In this document: piece after piece, positions 12,937 to 22,288 of the stretch
How positions within the stretch are numbered: position 1 is the first letter of the stretch
Layout: each line of letters starts with the position of its first letter
DNA from: Lingula anatina
Lineage: Eukaryota > Brachiopoda > Lingulata > Lingulida > Lingulidae
Assembly: GCF_001039355.2 (NCBI RefSeq)
Contig: NW_019775791.1
Location: 670,038 to 734,037 of the forward strand
Length of the DNA stretch: 64,000 nucleotides
Direction: 5' to 3'
The notes under the pieces: generated by a model
What the model was told of the DNA's origin: nothing
Seen by the model: only the letters and a program-made list of their open reading frames with translations
The model's database searches: none
Position numbers and translations under genes: made by a program

Positions 12937-13584
12937 ATCTGCCAGCGTCTACATAGCCCTGGTTACCTTACTTGATACCCGATTAAACTCACCGTTGCGG
13001 TTAATTTTTCAGATAATTAATTAATCAATTAATTGTGTCCGTATCTAGTGACAAAATAACCTTTTACTCGCCGGGTGCACTTGAACGCTACATGCGTCCT
13101 TACTAATTTATTGGTGAAAAAAGTAATTAACACTCGATGCCACCACTCTCCTATCTAACACTTTAATAATAACTGTCAATGATGCAGAATACTGTTTAAC
13201 TGATACAGAATACTAGTAGAAGTGGTTAATATGCGTTACTGGGAATCCACGCTCCACCGACGCTAGATTCAAATGTACCTTTAAGACGGAAAGATGGTGT
13301 GGCCATTTAGGTCAAAATTTAGTCCAATCTGATCTAAGATGAATCAGAACTAGTCTCATGAAATAAAACTACAAGAAAGAAATGGTGACTGTTTTAGACA
13401 AATGGTTTATCGAATTAAGTCGGCTACTACACCTTTATCGTGCACATTCCATTATCAAACTGTTCTGAGAAACTAGTCTCTGCCAACCTCAGAATAAACT
13501 CTTAAATGACCATTGTTGAAAATCTATTTTGAAAATATCCCAAACGTAACAATAAACAGTATATAAAAAAATAAGCTTCTAATA

Positions 13585-13824
13585 GGGGAGACCGGGGCTA
13601 GTTGGACCCCGGGGTAAGCTGCCCCCCCCCATCAAGCCTCTTTAATTAAGTTACTTTAAGATGCTAAATTATTTCATTTGGACTCACTGCCGACGCTTTC
13701 TTAGCACTATTGGATACGGTCACTTTACAAAATGATGTGATCAATTCTTTTACACCATAGTTAGTTTGCTATAAATTGATGGGGGTCCAACTTACCCCGG
13801 GGTCCAACTAGCCCAGGTCTCCCC
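13585..13824. mobile_element. 240-bp MITE with ~34-bp terminal inverted repeats and TA flanks
   Basis: The left end reads ggggagaccggggctagttg and the right end, reverse-complemented, reads ggggagacctgggctagttg; both continue with gaccccggggtaag, one mismatch in about 34 bases. Each end is flanked by TA (13583-13584 and 13825-13826), the target-site duplication of Tc1/mariner-type elements. The interior has no coding capacity. It lies 15 bases beyond the stop codon of the candidate precursor at 13840-14283. Confidence 0.85.
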
Positions 13825-13839
13825 TACAATTGTTGATAT

Positions 13840-14283
13840 CTACATTGGAAATATATCGAACCACGGCTCGTTAAATTTTTTTCTCTCATTAATCAGGATC
13901 ACACACCTTATGTTTTGTTTCCTAGGAAACATCATGTGTCGTCTTAGTCGAGCGTAGGGACTGAGCCACGGCAAAATGTTCCCATTGTCCAGGGATGTGA
14001 TGATTTGGTTCTCTTCTTTGTGGACGATCGTCTGGTCCGCGTCCCCTCCAAATGAGCTGCCCTTTAAGAACGCCTCCTGAAAACGCTTTCCAAATCGGTT
14101 CAGTCTGTTCCGATACACCAGCGGACATGCGCTGGTGAGGCATTCTTCCAGCTGAGCGTTGTTTTCGGTAAATTTGCTACATAGTTGGTGACACGCCGAC
14201 ATGTGGCATTCCATAAACTGAAGGGACAACAGGGCCAGCGCTGTCCACCAGCTCACACACCTAACATGAAATGATTTTGCCAT
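13840..14283 (-). CDS. Candidate secreted neuropeptide-type precursor (possible RFamide)
   Basis: A 147-codon frame whose ATG (14283) sits 14 bases after a minus-strand splice acceptor (ttttgcagtttcag), so a 5'UTR intron is likely. The N-terminus (residues 1-30) looks like a signal peptide with a hydrophobic core around WWTALALLSL. A cysteine cluster follows: C26, C31, C35, C48, C53. Immediately after it, NRLNRFGKR (residues 59-67) has a Gly amidation donor plus a Lys-Arg cleavage site and would release a C-terminally amidated RF peptide. The remaining ~80 residues are unrecognised; a possible donor (AAG|GTGTGT) at 13907/13906 means the real C-terminus may differ. The C-x3-C...EC-L leader resembles that of the FWRIamide precursor at 33 kb. 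The peptide family is not identified, and a chance GKR is possible. Confidence 0.4.
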   Translation of the reverse strand: MAKSFHVRCVSWWTALALLSLQFMECHMSACHQLCSKFTENNAQLEECLTSACPLVYRNRLNRFGKRFQEAFLKGSSFGGDADQTIVHKEENQIITSLDNGNILPWLSPYARLRRHMMFPRKQNIRCVILINERKKFNEPWFDIFPM

Positions 14284-15293
14284 TTCTCTCACTGGTCCTG
14301 AAACTGCAAAACACGCTCTTATAGTAAGAGATCCACAATTCAAAGAAAAGAAATGTCTGGTACTTTTTTAGGAATTCCAATAAGCAACATATAAGCAATT
14401 CAAGACAAAGAGGAATCCAATGCCATTACCGAAGTAGCACTCCACCATATTGTTAAAGTAAATCACATATCTGTTTCCTAATCTCCCATTATTTCCTTTC
14501 GGGCATACTTCTAAACATATATTATATCGTTCATTGCCTATCAAAAAAGATTGGTTTTTCTAAAGAGGGCCTTAAGCGCAGACTTAACCCAAGGTAACTG
14601 TAGCCGTACCACCGTCTGGAGTACGTCAGGAAGAGGAATCAATTACTTATAGCCGTAGGTCTTCCTCAACACCGTCCTTCGCCCAATAACCACAGATGAA
14701 AGATGAAATGATTGGAAAAAAAGACGTGTTTTTAAAATATCGTTTTTCCTTCGTCATGTTTATTTTAATAAAACACGCCCTCACGGTTTTGTATTAGCAC
14801 AATTAGACGCCGAACTACATAGTAATGAAACTAATTATCAATCAGTAATGCTCTACTTGTTAAATAATAAAAACTTTAGTTGTACATGTATTTCCTTGGC
14901 AACAGGAAGGTTGTGTAAGCAGTCCTTAATTGTCTTCTTTCTGATTTATTACAAACCATTGGATAATACTCAAGAACATATTTCTGCATTAATCCAGCAT
15001 AAAATATAGAACTTACAGGAAAGAATAATCAAGGGATTTTCGTTGTCTCGTAACTTACATGAAGGCTAAATAACGAGAAACTAAGAAATTGGTAATGTAG
15101 TCTCTAAATTAAGGATGTTGTTACCCTATATTATCATCGACATACCGAAAATTATTTAAAAAAGCATCCATCTTTGTGCTGATTTAAATTGCTAAAAATC
15201 CTCTCGAAAATATAAATATCGGCGTTTATATTTCTCGTTGCAATGTATAAGCATAAGCAACTTAAGGGTTTAATCGTCGAATTTACTCCTTTC
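14284..15293. other. Upstream region of the candidate precursor, no other gene seen
   Basis: Should contain the 5'UTR exon and promoter of the minus-strand candidate at 13840-14283 if that gene is real, but I cannot place them. AT-rich, no coding sequence recognised. Confidence 0.35.
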
Positions 15294-15745
15294 TATTTTG
15301 AGGTGAGATGGCAATCGGTATCCTTGAACAAGATTGTATCATGAAAACTGGCATACTTGACCACGAGTGCATTTTGGTTTAAATGTTTTTGTGGTGGAGT
15401 TATGAGCCCCAAATTGCAGATTTTCATTAAACAAAGGCATAATTTTGCTTTATAAACCATAAAATCTGACCTAAGACATTTAAGAAAAATCGCTGGCAGG
15501 GATTTGGAGTGCTAAATGGTGTCCTTAAATTGGCGTTAAACGGTGTTCGTGAGTGCTCAGGTAAAGGAGAAATTTGAGAAACTGTTTCAATTTTTCCACA
15601 TGACGTCATCCGTAAGGTGACGTGTGTAAATGTTAATTAATTTAGTCACTGAACACTGAAGATTTATCGGCTATCCAGAAGAATATATGTAAGGCAGTAA
15701 ATGGGGAGTTTTTGGCCAAGGCCAACAATATCCTTAAGAATGTAT
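15294..15745 (+). repeat. Interspersed repeat family R1, copy 2 (lacks the middle block)
   Basis: Shares attttgaggtgagat, gttatgagcccc, agaaaaatcgctgg, gagaaatttgaga and atgacgtcatc in order with 5221-6050. The block that copy 1 carries at about 5400-5650 is absent here, so either it was lost or it is a separate insertion in copy 1. Confidence 0.75.
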
Positions 15746-16846
15746 TAGAATATTTTAGTACCTTTTTAGTTAAATATAAATAAAATAAGAAAGACACAAG
15801 AAGGAAGCTTCCCTTTGCTGCACGATGCCTGTACCTTGATGTGACATCCCCCTCTCCCCATTTTCAAATTAACATGGCGGATTTATCTTCTCTCCAAAAC
15901 GAAGGGGAGGTACAACAGAAGTACTACCAACTGCCCTGATTTGAAACACAAAGCCCAAAATAAACTTTCTCGGGAGTCGGGCGGTTTCCACTCAATATCC
16001 TGTTATATACTGTAACGCTGCAAAACATTTTGATTGACAAGACTGGTGAAACTTTCAGGAGAACAAGGCGAGGAGAAAGAAATCTTCAACTGAGAAGCAC
16101 TATCTCTGAACTCATTTGATAATTTTTACAAATTGGAAAATAAAAAAGTAGTCTTAAAATCAAAATTAGAAACAACAAGGTGAAAATTGTTTTAATAATA
16201 CCTTGATCCGCGACAACTGATAACTTCCTAGAATAACCATCGGGTTAGTGGACAGATTATAAACTTGCGTCTTAAATACAATGTAAGTTTACCCTTGGAA
16301 GCAGACCTACATCTTTTTAAATCTACTTAGGAAAAAGCACACATGTTACTGTCGACGCATTAATTTTGAAAACAAAACCTTGGCCTCAGAGGCTGCTTGT
16401 TGTGTAGCCGCTTTTAAAGAAATCCGATTTATCAGTAAATTAATAAAGTCATATAAAAACTGCAAAGAAGAAATATTCTATGAATGAATAAAATGTTGAA
16501 TTGGATAAGTGTTGAAATATCAGTTTTCCATTTGGACCTTGTGTTTTTTTATATTGAAACATATCCTAGGCTACTGTTGGATACAGATTCTATTAGATGA
16601 TAATGGTTGTTTCTAAAATGGTTAACTTTCAGGAGTGCTACAGTGTATACTCTTATATCACTTACTTCTCTGTTCCTTACTGTTTGCCAGGAATTTGTCT
16701 GTTATTTGTTTTCAATTATTGTCACTTTGAATGTATTATCGGGATGTTGTGCCTGATAAAAAAGGGAAAAAAACAATTGCAACGCCTTTTAGTAAGAGAA
16801 AAATATGTTAAATGCTATTTCACTTACCGATAGATTCTTGAGATTA
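15746..16846. other. Intergenic, no gene recognised
   Basis: AT-rich. One 78-codon frame (16597-16833) has no family signature. Confidence 0.4.
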
Positions 16847-16993
16847 TCCAGTTATTTCATCCGAAACAACACTTTGAAAACCGGCTAAGTGTTAAGTCCA
16901 GTTATTTCAGCCAAAATAACACTTTGAAAACCAGCTAAGTGCTAAGTCCAGTTATTTCATCCAAATCAACACCTTAAAAAACATCTAAGTGCA
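16847..16993. repeat. 50-bp minisatellite, about 2.9 copies
   Basis: Units start at 16847, 16897 and 16947, each beginning tccagttatttca and ending ctaagtg(t/c). Copies differ at several positions, so they are not recent. Non-coding. Confidence 0.85.
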
Positions 16994-17694
16994 CCCCTTG
17001 TGTGTGTCTGGTTCCTCCTTCTTTGGGTCACCCCTATTTAAGACGTCAGGTTTCTAGGCGAGCAATGGCTGCCTAAGGAGGAGAATACAGACAGTATGTT
17101 CCGTTAATCATAAGGCAAGGTGATCAGGTTACTATCATACTCAAAGCTGGGATTGTGGCGCATTGTCTCCAGTTTATACATCGACGTTACGCACAAGAAG
17201 CACGCGATCAAGTTCTACTTTAAGGGTATTCAGGAGTGATTACCGCCTAATACGTGGAACCTTGACAGACGCTGGGAATGGCGGTGTGGCAAGACATGAA
17301 GTAGAGGATGAGGTTGCGTGGTTACAGCTAGACTGATTAATAAGTAATTTCCCAAACCAATTATGGATTTTAATTTTATCTGGCACAGACGCCTTATTTG
17401 GAGACAAAGGTTTTATCTCAACATTCTTATGTAATCCTACAAGTGCGATTTTTTAAGTGCGTCAAGAGTGAAATTTGAAATATTTAAGAGAGAAAGCTCG
17501 GTAATGCACAATGTCCAATTAAGAAGTTATAACAACAGGAGAAAGTCTCCAAAGACGTACCTCAGGAAAATGAAATAAGAGAGAAAAAGCGGTAGCGAAA
17601 TATGAGCCATGAACTGACATCCTTTTTCAGCATACCTGATAACTATATACAAGATGGGGTCTCTCTTTGGATTTGAGTGTTCCCGTGACCTATA
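16994..17694. other. Intergenic, no gene recognised
   Basis: No supported feature. Ends at the mariner-like terminus at 17695. Confidence 0.4.
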
Positions 17695-18180
17695 CAGGGT
17701 GACGCAAATAAAGGCAACCGTGATTTAAAACGCCTTGAAAAGGATAACATGTGTATTCTAAGTTGAAAATATGTTTTTCTTTTCATAGTTCCTTAATGTA
17801 TTCTATTTTGAGTACATCTGAAAATAATGACAATGTGACGCTTCTTTTCCGCTAGAAAACCCAGCTGATCTTTGGTAGTAATTAAATTCTCGTCAGAATT
17901 CTTTGAGACCAAGGTGATTCAATAATTTGCTTAATTTCCTTTTTCGGGCCATCAAAGGCAGACGTACGTCCTTCCCGAAAAACTTGGTTCTTTTGTCTGT
18001 TTAATGTGCCACGGGTTCTCAGAATGGCCGACATCCGTCTATCCCACATAGGAAGGTTAATTACATCTTGAAATAGAAACGGTTTTAAGACACTTACGCA
18101 ACTGTTCAATTCAATCATTCCTGAGCAGGTTGGCATCAAATTCCTCAGAAATGAGCATCTGTATAAGGAAAGATGTAGAG
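17695..18180 (-). mobile_element. Decayed Tc1/mariner-like transposon fragment
   Basis: The plus-strand edge, after TA, reads cagggtgacgcaaataaagg, a typical mariner-superfamily terminus. Reading the minus strand towards it, 18139-17882 encodes the helix-turn-helix half of a transposase: LRTRGTLNRQKN, then REGRTSAFDGPKKEIKQII, then ESP, matching the usual G-x-LN-x-K ... GR-x-RTxR ... I...V...E-x-P layout. The DDE catalytic half is missing, probably by internal deletion, and the opposite terminal repeat was not found. Not functional. Confidence 0.5.
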
Positions 18181-18462
18181 ATGAGACTGAAACTTTGTTG
18201 GAGGTACCCTATGGTCAGGTAGATATCAGTTTACTCCAACGCAACTCCAAAGCAACCAAGTCTAGAGGAAAATGATGCGGACGTGTATTGTTTTACGCCG
18301 TGTCGCTATAACTCTACTTTATTAAACAAATAATGGAAGTCGTTAACCAAAAATAACACCTGTTTGGCAGAGGTAAACCAAGGTCTAGATGGTTACTGCG
18401 AAAGCCTACATACGCGGGTAGCAACACCCCTACAAAGACGTTTAACCTACACTGTATGTTCT

Positions 18463-18712
18463 CAGGCCTTCTAAACAGGCGTTTACTAACACTACCTGCA
18501 GATCTTTTAGCACTAATAATATTAATCACAAAGCCCACGAATTAACCAAAACGCCGTAAAATTATTTAGCACCAACAAAGCGATGCCTAGCACTAACATT
18601 CATCTGCTCTTATAGTGCTGGTTACTTTGTGGGTTTGGTTGTTAATATGGGTGTTAGTGCTAAAAGCTCTGCGGGTAGTGCTAGTAAACGCATAATCCGT
18701 TTATAAGGCCTG
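18463..18712. repeat. 250-bp foldback (inverted-repeat) element
   Basis: Starts caggcctt and ends aaggcctg. The arms include cgtttact/agtaaacg, cttttagcacta/tagtgctaaaag and cacaaagcccac/gtgggttt, giving roughly 75-base arms around a 95-base centre. No coding capacity. Probably a non-autonomous DNA transposon. Confidence 0.75.
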
Positions 18713-19068
18713 ATTCTGCAGCCTTCCTTCGTCTAGCAGGCACGGGCAGCCTTGGTGAAAACGAAATCTATCCTGTTTCAAAACGCCGGCCAACGACGCC
18801 AGACTCAAAATGACTCGTGAGACACTAAAATACTAGTCCGAGGAATCGATGTCCTTTCTTTGTGGTCCTTTAGGTCCTGCACACACGAGTCCCCGTTGTG
18901 ACTATACAGGGTACGTTAAGACCAATCAGGGTAAACTGGACTTTGCTTAAAATTTGGGCACAGGCAAAATTGCAGGTTTAGAAATGTAACTATTCGGGCC
19001 CACAACGGCATCAGGTATTTCAGAATACCAGTAAAAGTCCACCTGTCAGGACTACAATGTAAGTAAAA

Positions 19069-19870
19069 CCTCGGGCACAACCGGACGCACGAATTTCAGG
19101 ATCGTACGTCCCCTGCGATTTTGGGGTGTTGCGGAGGCCGTGGAGGTCGTAGAGGTAGAGGAAAGTCTGCCTTGCGAGTCGCGAGGGCCACATGAGATGT
19201 GCTTTCAAGCAGGGACGCTAATTGCAAGGAGCGATGGCCGTGGAAATTGTACTCATTTGTTGAGTTTGTCTTCCTGTGTACGTGGCACACACTCACCACT
19301 TACGAAGGGAATGCAACGCACGGCGAAAGTAGTGCCCTTTAGCGTCAGTTTTGCTTCACACTTGCCTCACACGTTTGTGGTGACGTGCTGACGGCGTTCT
19401 CTTGCTTTTTGGAGGCATATTAGAGACTAAATTGAGCAATGATTTGAAAATTATGAAAATTGTTGTACACGTTACACAGTCGACGTTCATTGTAAAGACA
19501 CGAGCGTGCGTCGTGAGCACGCCTTTTATACACCAGGCGTGGGGGTGACGCACGCGCGACGCATTCCCGGTGTGCTCTCGACTTTGTTCGTTAGTTGTGA
19601 GGGCACTTATTCCTTATTGCTTGCGACGTGCGTCTTGCACAACGAGCGTCTCTCTTGCTCCGTGCGATGGGGGTACGTTACGCTTGCGGCCTCGCTGTTC
19701 GCAGGCTATTCGTAGAATCTTTTGGACATGTCCAACATCCTCCGTACGTGCTTACGGGCTGTCTGCGAACTCGAAATTTCGTAAGAAGGACTTGCGTGGG
19801 ACGTGAGATTGTGGGCAAAATTTGGACCCAAACAGCACGTAAGAGCCCGTACGGCCGGTTGTGACCGAGG
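19069..19870 (-). mobile_element. 802-bp element with ~23-bp terminal inverted repeats and an internal TATA promoter
   Basis: The left end reads cctcgggcacaaccggacg; the right end, reverse-complemented, reads cctcggtcacaaccggccg, with three mismatches over about 23 bases. The interior is noticeably richer in CG dinucleotides than its surroundings. On the minus strand a consensus TATA motif (tataaaagg, near 19523-19531) is followed within about 100 bases by short frames, one containing MPPKSKRTPSARHHKR. No transposase is recognisable, so this may be a non-autonomous relative of a larger DNA transposon. Target-site duplication is unclear. Confidence 0.5.
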
Positions 19871-20554
19871 CTTTTAACTGTCCCACCATAGCGTATAGCA
19901 CTAACGTATGAGAAAAATTGCTCATACACACACAAACGCAATGAGGTTCATTAGATTTACGTTGCAAGTTTCGAGTAAGCAGGGAAACATTGTTGCACCT
20001 TTGAAAACGCGGAGGGAAATAAAAATTTCAAGCATGTTTAACATGTTTATACGAGCGTTCAAGTAAAACCAAACGTAATGATACGATAGGCTAACAACTA
20101 ACACGCATAGGAGTACGTTACACTACGCTTCTCATTAAGTTTGCTAGCTTATGCATAGCGTATGCATTACTAGCAATGCTGGCAAGCGAGTAACGTATTG
20201 AACGTATCTCTTACGTTTGATTTACTTTCATTTTCATACGCTGAAAATAGGTGATTTCATATGCTTAACGTTGTGCGTATAATCGATTTTGCACACGTTC
20301 CTCATACGTTTCTCATACGTTCCTCTATCTGGTAGCGTGACAGAGCCGTTCTGTATTTTTCATTTAGTGTGTGTAGGCGTAAACCATACAAATATATGAT
20401 CACGAATTTGAATACGTAGGTGGAATAGTGTTTATGCAATAGAATGATGCAATTATACAATAGAACTGACGACAAGTAGAGCTGCTCTGGTTATATTCAT
20501 TGAAACAGATAATACTATGGTTAAAAAGTTATTGTGAAGATGAAAAGTATATAA
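19871..20554. other. Region rich in acgt/catacg words, no gene
   Basis: Repeated short words (acgtatgag, ctcatacgtt, cgtatg) occur in both orientations between 19900 and 20330, suggesting an old inverted or shuffled repeat. No clear ends and no coding sequence. Confidence 0.35.
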
Positions 20555-21310
20555 GACCCCATTCAGAATAGGGGACAAAGGCCGCATTCACATCGAGAAG
20601 AGCCGAGACTCAACAAAGCCGCGACCTAAATATGGCGGACGTACATGAAAGGAAAACAGCCTTATCTTTTAATAGTCTCTCCGCCTCTCACACGCCTCCC
20701 CATGCGTCGTCCTTGAGGGGGTACAGTCATTAAATCTAGGCTCCATTCGCCCGGAAGCTACCTGAGAAATATTAAGTGCGCATGCTCATCAATTGAACTC
20801 GAGGTGAAGAAAGCATGGCGACTGGAGGCGATCGAAGGAAAAAACTATTCTGTTCTATTATCTTTCAAAACAGAGACAAAAAAGGAATGAATGACCCGTA
20901 GAGCAGCAATGAATCGGCTATCGACGGAGATAATATAAGCTGACCCAAGACCAATGAGCATTTAGTTTTTATCAGGTAACTTCAGGGCAAATGGAGTCGA
21001 GATTTAATGACTTTACCCCCGCAAGGACGACGCGCGGGGAGGCGTGTAAGAGGCGGAGAGACTATTAAAAGATTAGGCGTTTTTCCTTTCATGTACGTCC
21101 GCCAAATTTAGGTCTCGGCTTTGTTGAGCCTCGGCTCTTCTCGATGTGAATGCGGCCTTACTGGTCGGAGGGTCAAATATGGCCGAGCCACTACAAAGCT
21201 TGCCGTCGAATCCGCTTATAGACACTGAATAGATGTCCCGTGGGGAAGTATTCAAGTGGGTCGGCCATATTTGACACTCGGACTTCTTTGACCCCTATTC
21301 TGAATGGGGC
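20555..21310. mobile_element. MITE M1 split by a foldback element (nested)
   Basis: The outer ends are inverted repeats: gaccccattcagaatagggg at 20555 and its near-exact complement ending at 21310. The segment 21158-21310 is the reverse complement of most of the MITE at 51730-51882 (shared landmarks gtcaaatatggccgaccc and cacttgaatacttcccca). The stretch 20579-21157, which begins ggccgcattcacatcg and ends with its complement, is absent from the 51.7 kb copy and is a foldback with ~170-base arms. So one element appears inserted inside another. Confidence 0.75.
20579..21157. repeat. Foldback element, ~170-bp imperfect arms
   Basis: The left arm runs from ggccgcattcacatcgagaa (20579) to about 20750; the right arm from about 20988 to 21157. 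Matching internal blocks include agtctctccgcctc/gaggcggagagact and catgaaaggaaaa/ttttcctttcatg. The ~240-base centre is unique in this window. No coding capacity. Confidence 0.75.
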
Positions 21311-22015
21311 TTAACAGTAAAATGCCATTGCGACAGAGAAGCCTGGTGCAGTTGATGGGATTATTTTGATAAGTCGCAACAAAGCAAATCAACATGCACA
21401 GCTGTACAAATATGTCAAGAGACACACTCTAAATCCATTACATGAAGACCCTTTATCCTCAAATACATTGCAAGGATCATGCAGTCCATTTACTAACTTA
21501 TTAATTAATTTATTTTGCTTATGGCTTGTCAAATAAAGTGAAAATATTCACATGTTACACCAACATGACAAAACGAAACAAGATACCAGATTAAGAAGCT
21601 ATATCTGCTCCCAGATCAATATAACTGGCATTGTAAACGACAACTGAGAAAATTCCAAGTATGTAGCAGGGAGGGGGGGGGGAGGGGGTTAGGGTGCAAT
21701 TGTGTGGGGATGGGGCACTGTTTTGTATCGTATTTGGTGAAATTAAGGAGTAAATCCTCCATTTTGTTTGTGAATTTTGTAACAGCTAGACGGGCTGAGA
21801 TGGGTTCTCCTTGTAGCTTCTAGCTTGTAGGCTATGGTATATAGTCGTTTGTAATATGTAGTCGTCTATATTACGTAGCTGTCTATGATATGTAGCCGTT
21901 TATGTCATAGAGCCGTCTATGATGATATGATGTGAATATGTAAATGAAACAGAGAGAATATTTTTAAGTTAACCTGTATAACTTAAATCGTGTAATAATG
22001 GTTACTAGCACTATG
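21311..22015. other. Intergenic with a G-rich tract
   Basis: A G-rich run lies at about 21670-21690. Repeats of the word tatgtagc(c/t)gt around 21840-21920 form a short degenerate tandem. No gene recognised. Confidence 0.4.
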
Positions 22016-22288
22016 CTTTATGTAGCCAAATGTTCAGAAACACAACGAAGCTCTGTTTTTGCTCAAAAGTAAATAAGATAAAGTCTGTATGACTGAAAAT
22101 TGTCATTTATTAATAACGAAAAATAATAAGATAAAAAGTTACAAAATTGGGCGGATAATCATGAATCCCTCATACTATATAACTGCCATAATATGAAAAT
22201 AATTAAGTAGGTTAATGAGTGCAACCAGGATTAATTGAGCAAAATATGTGAAACCGCAACAGCTATTGGAGCAAAATGTTGGCACAAA
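22016..22288 (-). repeat. Interspersed repeat family R1, copy 3 (middle block only)
   Basis: Reverse complement of about 5400-5680: tgtagccaaatgttca, caacgaagctctgttttt, attgtcatttattaa and aaccaggattaat all match in order. Only the block missing from copy 2 is present. Its inner edges carry an inverted ttttgctcc/ggagcaaaa pair, so it might itself be a mobile unit. Confidence 0.75.

Noticed and set aside
19020-19967. Cluster of overlapping 60-87 codon frames on both strands
   Set aside because: The region is CG-rich and poor in stop codons; the frames overlap in all directions and carry no domain. Treated as interior of a transposon-like element.
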